From Vicinamibacteria bacterium (GTDB lineage Bacteria; Acidobacteriota; Vicinamibacteria; Fen-336; JAGNNV01), in contig JAENWE010000044.1 of assembly GCA_016650185.1 (NCBI GenBank), positions 1 through 23,262 of the forward strand: a stretch of 23,262 bases of DNA, read 5' to 3'. A program made the position numbers and the translations under genes. Of this stretch, positions 7,204-15,241 are shown in pieces (positions within the stretch are counted from its first letter, which is position 1; the number at the start of each line of letters is the position of its first letter). The notes beneath the pieces were generated by a model. That model worked only from the letters and a program-made list of their open reading frames with translations, was not told the origin of the DNA and did not search any database.

Positions 7204-8607
7204 TCAGGCGAGTTCCACGGCGGGCGGAGCGTCTGATTCGATGATACGAAGGCCTTTCCACGCGCCTTTACGATAGCGGACGAAAAGGACCACGCCCAGG
7301 ATGACCACATAGAGGGTCACGAAGACCCAGGCCACGAAAACGCTCTGATGCCCGCGCACGCAGAACCACCAGGTCGGGAGGAGCATGGCCACCCAGGAGA
7401 TGACCACGGTGGCGGTCACCGGGAATCGGGTGTCGCCCGCTCCTTTGAGTCCGCCCGCGCAGACCACGTTCACCATGTCGAAGATGGAATAGAAGGCGAC
7501 GAAGCGAAGGAGGATGGTGGTGATCCGGCTCACCTCCGCGAAGGTGGCGGGGTCGGCGCCCACGGCGTAAGGAGCCAGCAACCATCCCGGCATGAGGACA
7601 TAGGCCGAACTGCAAACGATCATGTACATCTCAGCGATGACCAGGCCCGACTTGACCGCCCGATCGGCGAGGTCCGGCCGACGCATCCCCAGGTACCTCG
7701 CGACCAGCGTCGACACGCCGTATCCGAGGCCGATCGCGGGCAGGAAGACCATGCCATTCAGATTGAAAGCGATGGACGTGGCGGCCAGAGGTTCCACCCC
7801 GATATTCCCGATGACGAACAGGAAAAGAGTGAAAGCGAGAATTTCGAGTGAAGGCTGCAGGCCGGACGGCACGCCGAGCTTGAGCAGCCGGAAGAAAAGC
7901 GCGGGCTGAAAGCGAAAATCGAGGAAGCCATGCGCAATCCGGTCCTTGGCGCCGAGGATCAGCACAAGGTAGATCAAGGCCCCGATGGCCTGGCTCACGT
8001 TGGTGGCATAGGCCGCTCCGACCGTGCCCAGGGCCGGCGCCCCAAACTTGCCGAAGATGAGCAGCCAGTCGAGCCCGACGTTCAACAGCGTCGCCGCCAT
8101 GGTCACGCCCAGAACGATCTTCGTGCGCCCTCGTCCCGCGAAGTAGGTGGAGAACGCGACCATGAGGACCACCGGGAAGGTGCCGCGGAGCAGGATCCGG
8201 GAATAGGCGATCTCGTGTTCCCTCATCGAAGGGGCGTGGCCCACGGCGTTGAAGAGGGGAGCGGCCAGGTACGAGAGAGCGAAGCCAAGGAGGCCCGCGA
8301 GGGCGGCGAAATAGGCGGCCTGATACACCACCGCCCCGATGCGATCCTCTCGTTTGGCCCCAACGTACTGAGAGACAAAAGGCGTCGCGTACTCCGCGGT
8401 GCCGTTGAACAGCCCGGTGAGCACGTAGATTGCGAAGCCGGCCGTGGTCACACCCGCCACCGCCTCCGTCGACCACCAGGTCAGAAAGATGCGATCGACG
8501 AAATGCTGCAGCGTCACCGACATCATCGAGAGAATCAAGGGCAGGCCGAGGTCTAGAACCTCTCTGCCTCCCGCCTCTCCGCGCCAAAGACCTGAAAGAC
8601 GTTTCAT
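7204..8607 (-). CDS. MATE family efflux transporter
   Basis: Multidrug and toxic-compound extrusion protein of the inner membrane that exports organic cations or small molecules in exchange for H+ or Na+. The 467 aa fit the family's usual 440-480, with twelve predicted helices in two MatE repeats. Typical segments are LDLGLPLILSMMSVTLQHFVDRIFL at the start, FVSQYVGAKREDRIG after helix 2, and the second-half equivalents LGVPSGLQPSLEILAF and VARYLGMRRPD. The start ATG is divergent from the GNAT gene, 71 bp away, and a candidate promoter lies in that gap. It leads a three-gene run with a GT-C-like protein and a methyltransferase, so the cargo may be a glycosylated or lipid-linked compound rather than a drug. 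That last point is inference. Confidence 0.9.
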   Translation of the reverse strand: MKRLSGLWRGEAGGREVLDLGLPLILSMMSVTLQHFVDRIFLTWWSTEAVAGVTTAGFAIYVLTGLFNGTAEYATPFVSQYVGAKREDRIGAVVYQAAYFAALAGLLGFALSYLAAPLFNAVGHAPSMREHEIAYSRILLRGTFPVVLMVAFSTYFAGRGRTKIVLGVTMAATLLNVGLDWLLIFGKFGAPALGTVGAAYATNVSQAIGALIYLVLILGAKDRIAHGFLDFRFQPALFFRLLKLGVPSGLQPSLEILAFTLFLFVIGNIGVEPLAATSIAFNLNGMVFLPAIGLGYGVSTLVARYLGMRRPDLADRAVKSGLVIAEMYMIVCSSAYVLMPGWLLAPYAVGADPATFAEVSRITTILLRFVAFYSIFDMVNVVCAGGLKGAGDTRFPVTATVVISWVAMLLPTWWFCVRGHQSVFVAWVFVTLYVVILGVVLFVRYRKGAWKGLRIIESDAPPAVELA

Positions 8608-8639
8608 CCGTCATGGATCTTGCCAGAAGTCGGGTTCCG

Positions 8640-8668
8640 GCTAGAGTTCGCCCGGGCGGGTTGCTCAA
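8640..8668 (-). promoter_or_regulatory. Candidate sigma-70 promoter for the MATE gene
   Basis: Reading the minus strand, TTGAGC (8668-8663) and TCTAGC (8645-8640) are separated by exactly 17 nt and lie 33-61 nt upstream of the MATE start codon. The -35 box fits well and the -10 box is weak. This is one of the few places in the 71-bp divergent gap where both boxes appear with correct spacing. It is seen by eye only. Confidence 0.3.
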
Positions 8669-8678
8669 CTGGAATTCC

Positions 8679-9404
8679 ATGCGCATTCGCGAAGCCACGT
8701 CTCATCAGGACCTCGACGAGGCCTGCCTCATTCAGCGCGAGGTCTGGAATCTTGAAGACCTGGAGATCGTCGGTCGCATTCAGCTGAAAGCCGCTCAGCA
8801 CGCCGGCGGTTCCGTGCTGGTCGGCGAGACCGACGACGGGACCATCGGCGGTTTCACCTACGCCCTGGCCGCCCACGTGCGGGGCGAGACGTTCTGGCAC
8901 TCGGACATGCTGGCGGTGCGACCGCAGTTCCGCGGCGCCGGCCTGGGCCAGGCCCTCAAGTGGGCCCAGCGAGATCAGGCGCTTGCGCAAGGTCTCACGC
9001 GAATCACCTGGACGTTCGATCCGATGCAGGCCGGGAACGCCCATCTCAATCTCGAACTCCTCGGCGCGACCGTGCGCGAGTACCTTGCCAACTTCTATGG
9101 CTTAACCACCTCGGCTCTGCACCACGGTCTGCCCACCGACCGTCTGCTCGCCTCGTGGGCCCTGGACTCACACCGGGTGAGGGCTCTCTCTCGAGGCGAG
9201 CAGGTGCCGCCTCTCGAAGCAAGAGCGCGCATTCGAATTCCCCCCTCATGGAACGACCTCGTGCAAAGTGATCCGCAGCAAGCCCGGGCTGAGCAGCAAC
9301 GGGTCGAGTCGGAGATGAGGTCGGCGTTCTCGCAGGAGCTCATCGTCGCGGGATTCGACAAGACCTCGGCCTCGTATCTTCTAACCGTGGGCGGAACCCC
9401 ATAG
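8679..9404 (+). CDS. GNAT superfamily acetyltransferase, COG3375-like
   Basis: 241 aa from ATG 8679. The protein opens with MRIREATSHQDLDEACLIQREVW, a common GNAT beginning, and the acetyl-CoA phosphate-binding loop is visible as MLAVRPQFRGAGLGQALKWAQRD (V-x-P-x-x-RGxGxG/A). The segment ITWTFDPMQAGNAHLNLELLGA, with FDPMQ and NA in a row, is characteristic of the predicted acetyltransferase group COG3375, whose substrate is unknown. An alternative in-frame ATG at 8613 would add 22 residues (MDLARSRVPARV...) and almost meet the divergent MATE start. I prefer 8679 because family homology begins there, although neither start has a strong ribosome-binding site. It is the first of three plus-strand genes and has no clear link with the two peptidases that follow. 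Confidence 0.85.
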   Translation: MRIREATSHQDLDEACLIQREVWNLEDLEIVGRIQLKAAQHAGGSVLVGETDDGTIGGFTYALAAHVRGETFWHSDMLAVRPQFRGAGLGQALKWAQRDQALAQGLTRITWTFDPMQAGNAHLNLELLGATVREYLANFYGLTTSALHHGLPTDRLLASWALDSHRVRALSRGEQVPPLEARARIRIPPSWNDLVQSDPQQARAEQQRVESEMRSAFSQELIVAGFDKTSASYLLTVGGTP

Positions 9405-9436
9405 ACTCAACCTCCCAACATTCCTCAGGAGCTTTC

Positions 9437-10882
9437 ATGCGACCCAGCCCCGCCCTTCTTTTCGCCCTCGCCCTCATGGCCACTGCTCCCGCGGGCGCCC
9501 AGTCCTCAGCACCCGCCGGTCCCCTCAAGACGGTCTGGGAGGGCAAGAAAAGCGGATGGGACCTCGTCACCCCCGAGCAGCGGACGGAGGTCTTCGCGTT
9601 CAACGACGCCTACAAGGCGTACTTGAAGGCCGCGCGCAGCGCCTACTATTCCACCAAGGAGGTGATGAAGCAGGCCAAGGCGGCGGGATTCGTGGAGTTC
9701 AACGCTTCGTCGCAAGTCCGGCCGGGCGCCCGGCTCATCATCAATGGCCGCGACCGTGCGGTGATGCTGGTGGTGGTGGGCTCCGAGCCACTGGCCTCGG
9801 GACTGAGAGTGGTGGCCACCCACCACGACTCCTCGCACCTGGACCTCAAGGCGCGCCCGATCTACGTCACCGGCGCGGTGGCCATGTTCAACACCGTCGA
9901 GTATGGCGGCATCAAGCGGTATCAGTACGCCAACGAGCCAATGGCGCTGATCGGACGAGTGGACACCACCGACGGAAAAACCATCGATGTCTCCATCGGC
10001 ATGGAAGATTCCGATCCGGTCTTCGTCATCCCCGACAACGCGCCGCATTCCGATACGCCCCTTCGCAACCGCACCTACCAGAACGTGCTGGAATCGGAGG
10101 AACTCGACCCCGTGGCGGCCAGCATCCCGACCGACGGCTCTCTGATCGCGACGGTCATGAAGGAGATGACCGCGCGGTATGGCATCAAGGAAGAAGACTT
10201 CGTCTCCGGCGAATTGCATCTCGTTCCCGCACGCAGACCCGCCGATGTCGGCATCGATCGCGGCCTCACCGGCGGCTACGGTCAGGACGATCGCCTGTCG
10301 TCCTACTGCGCGGCCCGCGCCGCCCTGGACCTTGTGGGCACGCCCAAGAAGACAGCGATCTCCTACCTGACGAACCACGAGGAGGCCGGTTCCGTGAACA
10401 ACACCGGCGCCAAATCGGAGTTCTTCAACAACTCCGTGGGCCGGCTTCTCTCCGCCCAGAAGGGCAAGGACTACACCGACCTCGATCTGCGTCTCGCCCT
10501 GCGAGCCTCCGAAGTCATTTCGGCCGACACCAACGATGGCGTGAACCCGCTCTTCAGCTCGACCAGTGAGGTGACCAACACCGCAAAGATGGGCTACGGC
10601 CCGGCGATCAAGCGCTATGGGCGCGGGTTCGATGGAAACTCGGAGTTCATCGCGAAGATCCGCGCCATCCTGGATCGCGCCTCCATCCCCTGGCAGACCC
10701 AGACCCCGAAACAGGGCGTGGGCGGGGGGGGAACCATCGGCCAGTTCTTCTCGGAATGGGATATGGAGGTGATCGACATGGGCGTGCCCCTCCTGTCCAT
10801 GCATTCGACTTTCGAGATCTCGTCCAAGGTCGACACCTGGAACTTCTATCGCTTCATGTCGGCGTTTCTGACCACCCCCTGA
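9437..10882 (+). CDS. M18 family metallo-aminopeptidase with signal peptide
   Basis: 481 aa zinc aminopeptidase of the M18 (aspartyl aminopeptidase-like) family, removing N-terminal residues from peptides. The likely metal and catalytic residues are all present: H129/D131 in ATHHDSSHLDLK, D284/D285 in YGQDDRLSSY, E315/E316 in NHEEAGSV, D364 in SADTNDGVNP and H456 in SMHSTFEISSKVD. An N-terminal signal peptide (MRPSPALLFALALMATAPAGAQ, cleavage near AGA/Q) suggests export to the periplasm, whereas M18 enzymes are normally cytosolic. The ATG has a strong AGGAG 6 nt upstream. A G8 tract at 10724-10731 encodes a glycine run (residues 429-432) near the 3' end. It is followed after 61 bp by an exported M24 peptidase, so the two may act on the same peptides. 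Confidence 0.92.
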   Translation: MRPSPALLFALALMATAPAGAQSSAPAGPLKTVWEGKKSGWDLVTPEQRTEVFAFNDAYKAYLKAARSAYYSTKEVMKQAKAAGFVEFNASSQVRPGARLIINGRDRAVMLVVVGSEPLASGLRVVATHHDSSHLDLKARPIYVTGAVAMFNTVEYGGIKRYQYANEPMALIGRVDTTDGKTIDVSIGMEDSDPVFVIPDNAPHSDTPLRNRTYQNVLESEELDPVAASIPTDGSLIATVMKEMTARYGIKEEDFVSGELHLVPARRPADVGIDRGLTGGYGQDDRLSSYCAARAALDLVGTPKKTAISYLTNHEEAGSVNNTGAKSEFFNNSVGRLLSAQKGKDYTDLDLRLALRASEVISADTNDGVNPLFSSTSEVTNTAKMGYGPAIKRYGRGFDGNSEFIAKIRAILDRASIPWQTQTPKQGVGGGGTIGQFFSEWDMEVIDMGVPLLSMHSTFEISSKVDTWNFYRFMSAFLTTP

Positions 10883-10943
10883 TAAAGCCCCTCAAAGCCG
10901 CCGTCATCCGAATCACCCGTCGTCTCACCCTGGAGAAACCCCT

Positions 10944-12236
10944 ATGAGCGTCCTCTCTCACAATCGTCGCGACTTCTTCAAGACCTCGGGCGCCGCCGCG
11001 TTCGGCGCGACCGTGGCGGGCGCCGCCGTTTCATCGGCGACTGAGCAGTCGCGCGACGAATCTCTCCCAGCACCCATCACCGCGCTAAAGCCCATGACGT
11101 CGGACGTGACTCCGATCTCCATGGACGAGCGCAAGGCTCGTATCGCCAAGGCGCAGAAACTTCTGGCCGATACCGGGATGCAAGCCCTGGTTATGGCTTC
11201 CGGCACGTCCCTCGACTATTTCACCGGAGCGCGCTGGGGACTCTCCGAACGTTTCTTCGGGTGCGTCATCACCCGGGACGGCGACCCGGCCTGGGTGACG
11301 CCCGCTTTCGAAAAGGCGCGCGCCCTTGAACAGGTGAAGATCGGCAGGGATGTTCGCGCCTGGGAGGAACACGAATCTCCGTCGGCGCTTCTGGCCACAA
11401 TCTTGAAAGACCGCGGCGTCACCACGGGAAAGATCGGTATCGAGGAGACGATGCCGTTCACTTTCGCCGACGCCATCGCGAAAGCCGCTCCGGCCACCCA
11501 GATCGTGAACGGCACTCCGGTCAGCGCGGGTTGTCGGATGATCAAGGATGCCCATGAAATATCGCTCATGCGGCGCGCCTGCGAAATCACCGTGACCGCT
11601 CACCGCGCCGTGTTCGCGTCGCTCAAGGAGGGGATGACCCAGGAACAGGTCGGCGCCCTCTCCGCCGCGGCCCACCGACGGCTCGGCATGGGCGGAGGGT
11701 CACTGGTGCTGTTCGGAAAGGACGCCGCCTTTCCCCACGGAACCACCACGCCCCAACCGCTCAAGGCCGGAGATGCCGTCCTCCTCGACGGCGGCGGAAA
11801 ACTGCACGGCTACTCGAGCGACATCACCCGCACCGGGATCTTCGGAGCGAAGCCGACCGATCGCCAGCGCCTGATCTGGAACACGGTTCGCAAGGCTCAG
11901 GAAGCGGCCTTCAATATGGCCAAGCCGGGGGTCGAGTGCCAGGCCGTTGATGCCGCCGCGCGCAAGATCGTGACCGACGCCGGCTTCGGCAAGGACTACG
12001 AGATGTTCGGCCACCGGGTCGGCCATGGCATCGGCATGGACGGACATGAGTGGACGTATTTCGTGCGGGGCAACACCACCAAGCTTCAACCTGGGATGTG
12101 TTTCTCCGATGAGCCGGGAATCTATATCTACGGTGAGATCGGCATCCGGCACGAGGACGTCATCTTCATCACGGAGAGCGGCGCCGAGAACATGACGAAA
12201 TGGACCGGATCGCCCGAAGATCCGGCCGTCGTCTGA
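10944..12236 (+). CDS. M24 family metallopeptidase (Xaa-Pro peptidase type), Tat-exported
   Basis: 430 aa. The N-terminus MSVLSHNRRDFFKTSG is a clear twin-arginine signal followed by an Ala/Gly-rich hydrophobic stretch, so the protein should be exported folded, with its metal loaded. Residues about 60-195 are a creatinase/prolidase N-terminal domain (MDERKARIAKAQKLL). Residues 205-420 form the pita-bread catalytic domain. The five metal ligands can be read: D282 (LLDGGG), D293 (SSDITRTG), H361 (HRVGHGIGMDGHE), E390 (SDEPGIY) and E404 (IRHEDV). It probably cleaves X-Pro bonds, which M18 enzymes handle poorly, so it complements the upstream gene. GGAG lies 8 nt before the ATG. The stop codon is one arm of a hairpin shared with purH. 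Confidence 0.93.
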   Translation: MSVLSHNRRDFFKTSGAAAFGATVAGAAVSSATEQSRDESLPAPITALKPMTSDVTPISMDERKARIAKAQKLLADTGMQALVMASGTSLDYFTGARWGLSERFFGCVITRDGDPAWVTPAFEKARALEQVKIGRDVRAWEEHESPSALLATILKDRGVTTGKIGIEETMPFTFADAIAKAAPATQIVNGTPVSAGCRMIKDAHEISLMRRACEITVTAHRAVFASLKEGMTQEQVGALSAAAHRRLGMGGGSLVLFGKDAAFPHGTTTPQPLKAGDAVLLDGGGKLHGYSSDITRTGIFGAKPTDRQRLIWNTVRKAQEAAFNMAKPGVECQAVDAAARKIVTDAGFGKDYEMFGHRVGHGIGMDGHEWTYFVRGNTTKLQPGMCFSDEPGIYIYGEIGIRHEDVIFITESGAENMTKWTGSPEDPAVV

Positions 12237-12250
12237 GGCTTTGCGCCTCA
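12234..12250. terminator. Hairpin between convergent genes, arms contain both stop codons
   Basis: TGAGGC-TTTGC-GCCTCA is a perfect 6-bp stem with a 5-nt loop. The left arm begins with the TGA of the M24 gene and the right arm ends with the complement of the purH TGA. There is no T-run on either side, so it may be a weak bidirectional or Rho-assisted terminator. Confidence 0.5.
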
Positions 12251-13819
12251 GTGCTTGAAGTGCCGCTTGCCGGTGAAGACCATCGCGAGGCCAAACTCGT
12301 CGGCGGCCTTCACCACCTCCTCATCCTTCACCGAACCGCCGGGCTGGATGATGGCGGTGGCGCCGGTCCTGGCAATGGCGTCCACGTTGTCGCGGAAGGG
12401 AAAGAAGCCGTCCGACGCCACCACGGCACCCGCTAGCGGCCCCTGGGCTTTTTGAATGGCCAGGCTCACCGAGTCAATCCTGCTCATCTGTCCGGCTCCA
12501 ATGCCGACGGTCTGATCCGCGGTGGCGAAAACGATGGCGTTCGACTTCACATGCTTCACCACATTCCAGGCGAAGCCCAAAGCGTCCCACTCCGCGGGGG
12601 TGGGTTTGCGCTTGCTCACCGGATCACAGCCGCCGCGATCGAAGCGGGCCCGATCCCACTCTTGAGCGAGGATACCGCCCATGACACGTTTCTGATCGAA
12701 ACCGGTCACCCGGTGGATGGACGTCACATCCATGTCGAGGACTCGAAGATTCTTCCTGGCCCCAAGAGCCGTCTTGGCGTCCGCGCTGAAGCCAGGAGCG
12801 ATGACCGCTTCGAAGAATGAGCCGGCGATCTTCGCAGCCACCGCGGCGTCGCAGCGCTCGCTCAAGGCGATGATGCCGCCGAAGGCCGAGGTCTTATCGC
12901 CGTCCCAGGCCCGCGAGAAAGCCTCTTCCAGCGAAGACCCCCGGCCAACCCCGCAAGGGTTGGTGTGTTTGATGATGGCGCAGGCCGTCCCATCGACGTC
13001 GGTGACCAGCCGCCAGGCGGCGTCGAGATCGAGGATGTTGTTGAACGAGAGTTCTTTCCCCTGCAGGACCCGGGCGGCGGCCACCGAGTACATGGTCGAG
13101 CCCATATCCGAATAAAAGGCCGCGCGCTGATGCGGGTTTTCGCCGTACCGCAGATCCTGGACCTTCTCGAAACTCTGATTGAGGCGATAGGGAAAAACGC
13201 TATCGCTTTGTTCCTTGGAGAACGACTCTTCGGACGCCTCCATCTCCGCCAGATACTGGGCGATGGCGTTTTCGTAGCGGGCGGTATGCCGAAAGGCCTT
13301 TTGGGCGAAGTAGAGCCGGGTCGCGCGGTCGAGGCCTGCGGGCTTCGCGAGTTGTTCCAGAAGCAGGCCATAATCCGCCGTGTCCACGACCACGGCCACG
13401 GCCTGGAAGTTCTTGGCCGCCGCCCTCAGCATCGACGGGCCGCCGATGTCGATGTTCTCCAGAGCTTCATCGAAAGAGGCCCCCTTGGAGACCTTGTCTT
13501 CGAAGGGATAGAGATTCACCACGACCACGTCGATCGGGGTGATCGATGCGCTGGCGAGATCGGCCAGATGCTCGTCGGTGCGTTTGGCCAGGATCCCTCC
13601 GAACACCGTCGGATGCAGGGTCTTCACACGCCCGGCAAGGATTTCTGGAAATCCGGTGACCTCCGAGACGGCCCGGACGGGAACCCCGGCCTCGGTGAGG
13701 GCCGCCGCGGTCCCGCCGGTGGAGAGGATCTCGAACCCGAGCGCGGTCAGGCCGCGGCCGAGTTCGACCACTCCTTCTTTGCGGTACACGGAGATAAGAG
13801 CGCGTTTCGCTTGGGTCAT
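12248..13819 (-). CDS. purH: Bifunctional AICAR transformylase / IMP cyclohydrolase
   Basis: Catalyses the last two steps of de novo purine synthesis: AICAR + 10-formyl-THF to FAICAR, then ring closure to IMP. The 523 aa match the family. The N-terminal cyclohydrolase (MGS-fold) domain has ALISVYRKEGVVELGRGL, STGGTAAAL, VTGFPEILAGRVKTLHP and KAVAVVVD-like strands. The C-terminal transformylase domain has RYGENPHQRAAFYS, IIKHTNPCGVG with the catalytic Lys-His pair, EAVIAPGF and NAIVFATADQTVGIGAGQMSR. The start follows the upstream gene stop by only 4 bp, and a GAGGAAAA inside that gene's end acts as ribosome-binding site. It is therefore the last gene of an operon with three uncharacterised genes. 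Identity is certain; the operon link to the other three is not explained. Confidence 0.97.
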   Translation of the reverse strand: MTQAKRALISVYRKEGVVELGRGLTALGFEILSTGGTAAALTEAGVPVRAVSEVTGFPEILAGRVKTLHPTVFGGILAKRTDEHLADLASASITPIDVVVVNLYPFEDKVSKGASFDEALENIDIGGPSMLRAAAKNFQAVAVVVDTADYGLLLEQLAKPAGLDRATRLYFAQKAFRHTARYENAIAQYLAEMEASEESFSKEQSDSVFPYRLNQSFEKVQDLRYGENPHQRAAFYSDMGSTMYSVAAARVLQGKELSFNNILDLDAAWRLVTDVDGTACAIIKHTNPCGVGRGSSLEEAFSRAWDGDKTSAFGGIIALSERCDAAVAAKIAGSFFEAVIAPGFSADAKTALGARKNLRVLDMDVTSIHRVTGFDQKRVMGGILAQEWDRARFDRGGCDPVSKRKPTPAEWDALGFAWNVVKHVKSNAIVFATADQTVGIGAGQMSRIDSVSLAIQKAQGPLAGAVVASDGFFPFRDNVDAIARTGATAIIQPGGSVKDEEVVKAADEFGLAMVFTGKRHFKH

Positions 13820-13823
13820 GGGA

Positions 13824-14606
13824 TCAATTTTCCTCGCTCAACTCTAAGGGCCGCGGGTTGATCGTCTGGGGCGCCTTCTGTCTCGTCATGTCGCCACCCG
13901 CGCTACGCCAGATGGCGATCCACACCGCGGCCACCACGCTGACGGACCGAGAATATGCGGTGGAGGCCACCGCGAACACCGGACTTCTAAAATCGATCTC
14001 CCCATAACGGAGTACGCGACCGCCTTCGTGTCCCTCCTGTCGAAGGAGCGCGGCCTGGGCCGACGTCTTCGCGACCACCGAGGCGAGGAACCCGGGAACC
14101 GCGTCGAGCCTCATGCGCAGCGAAGCCGGTTCCACAACCACCAGGGGAATCTTGCCCCGATTCGCGGCCACGAACAGGTAGAACTCCTGCCGGATCGCTC
14201 TCGCTTTCGCATCGGCGCCCAGCCCGGACCCAATGCCGGGATCGGGCAGGTCGACGGCCAGCCGGTAGGCGGCGCCCAGTGCGATCACCGCGCTTCTGAA
14301 ATCTGGTCCCTGGAGGGCGCGTGCTCTCTCGCTCAGCTCCTGGCCGATGGCCACCTTGGTCGGTTCAGCGAGCCGCCCCTGGGCAAGGTCCTGATAGATC
14401 AGGGAAAGCGCGGGCATCGTGGACGTCCGGGCGTCCGAGAAGATTTCCTTCTCGTTGTGAAGAAACGCCTCGGCCAGCGACCGCGGCAGGAGCCTCATGG
14501 CATCCCGAGCGATGCGCTCTGACATCTCGCCCGGCCAAGCTTCGGCCCGTGGAGGGCCGGCCCACAGAACGGCAAAGGCCATGACTACGAAACGGGGTCG
14601 GATCAA
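13824..14606 (-). CDS. Exported membrane-anchored protein of unknown function, possibly a degenerate zinc phospholipase C/S1-P1 nuclease fold
   Basis: 260 aa from a TTG start at 14606, chosen because it lies 4 nt after the preceding gene and yields a complete signal peptide (IRPRFVVMAFAVLWAGPPRAEA). An ATG at 14582 is the alternative and would shorten the signal. Cleavage after AEA would expose W24. An exposed N-terminal Trp followed by an IA-x-x-A-x-x-LLP helix is how zinc-dependent phospholipase C and S1/P1 nuclease-like proteins begin. The histidines expected in that helix and in the later HxxxDxxxP helix are missing here (SERIARDAMRLLP; AYRLAVDLPDP). A hydrophobic segment near the C-terminus (about residues 220-242, FAVASTAYSRSVSVVAAVWIA) probably anchors it. 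The family assignment is an inference from pattern only. It lies between the MXAN_5187-like gene and purH. Confidence 0.6.
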   Translation of the reverse strand: MIRPRFVVMAFAVLWAGPPRAEAWPGEMSERIARDAMRLLPRSLAEAFLHNEKEIFSDARTSTMPALSLIYQDLAQGRLAEPTKVAIGQELSERARALQGPDFRSAVIALGAAYRLAVDLPDPGIGSGLGADAKARAIRQEFYLFVAANRGKIPLVVVEPASLRMRLDAVPGFLASVVAKTSAQAALLRQEGHEGGRVLRYGEIDFRSPVFAVASTAYSRSVSVVAAVWIAIWRSAGGDMTRQKAPQTINPRPLELSEEN

Positions 14607-14610
14607 GCGG

Positions 14611-15207
14611 TCAGTCGATCCGCACCGGCTTCGCCTTGAGCGCCACTTTTCCGTCCTGCATGGCGATCCGGAAATCAACCGCCACCGCATCCTTCTCCTC
14701 GAGAAGACGGGCTCGCTGCTGGGCGATGAGGTTCCGGAAAGACTCGAACTTCACCTCCGATTCGCCCACCGAGGCGCGCGCGGCCCTGAACTGCTTGTAG
14801 AGATCCTTGACCCCCTGATCGTCTTCGCGCAGAGTGCTGAGGCGGACCTCGGATCGCCCCGATCCCGGAGCCGATCGAGGAGCCGGAGCCGCCACCGGTT
14901 CCACCGTGGCCTCCCGGACCAGCTTCAACTGTGAGGACGACAGGGGCCGACCCTCCTCGATCGCGCGAAGCTTCCTGTTCCACAGGTCGGAGAGTGTGTT
15001 GTACTTCGCGGTCAGCGACTGATAGCGGAAGCGCTCGATGTTGTTCCGGATCTCGACCCCCACGTATCTACGCACCAGGCGGTCCAGCCGTTGTTTGGCC
15101 TCGAACGGCGCCTTGCGCTCCTGTCCTGAAAAGAACCGCTCCCAGTCCTTCTGCAGCCTGAAGATTCCCTCATCAATTTTGGCGAGATCATCCTCGATCC
15201 CGCTCAT
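14611..15207 (-). CDS. Coiled-coil protein resembling the MXAN_5187 C-terminal family
   Basis: 198 aa, soluble, largely helical and charged. The N-terminal part (residues about 1-90: IFRLQKDWERFFSGQERKAP, RLDRLVRRYVGVEIRNNIERFRYQSL, YNTLSDLWNRKLRAIEEGR) and the C-terminal end (FESFRNLIAQQRARLLEEK, VDFRIAMQDGKVALKAKPV) resemble the domain that databases call MXAN_5187 C-terminal. I assign that from memory of the pattern, not from a search. The middle (about 110-135) is an Ala/Pro/Ser linker. No signal peptide is present. GGAG lies 8 nt before the ATG. Its role is unknown; in the family the domain can follow sensory or PilZ-like parts, which suggests a signalling or gliding-related role. It is cotranscribed with the exported protein and purH. 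Confidence 0.75.
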   Translation of the reverse strand: MSGIEDDLAKIDEGIFRLQKDWERFFSGQERKAPFEAKQRLDRLVRRYVGVEIRNNIERFRYQSLTAKYNTLSDLWNRKLRAIEEGRPLSSSQLKLVREATVEPVAAPAPRSAPGSGRSEVRLSTLREDDQGVKDLYKQFRAARASVGESEVKFESFRNLIAQQRARLLEEKDAVAVDFRIAMQDGKVALKAKPVRID

Positions 15208-15241
15208 GAGCGCGCGCTCCGTCGGGGTCGAAGTCTCGTGG

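Noticed and set aside
10724..10731. G8 tract in the M18 gene as a phase-variation switch
   Set aside because: The tract encodes a glycine run in frame close to the C-terminus. Eight bases in GC-rich DNA is not unusual, and the H456 ligand downstream is in frame.
9506..10804. 432-codon minus-strand open frame opposite the M18 gene
   Set aside because: The M18 frame holds all metal ligands and a signal peptide; the antisense product is His/Gly/Arg-rich and matches nothing.
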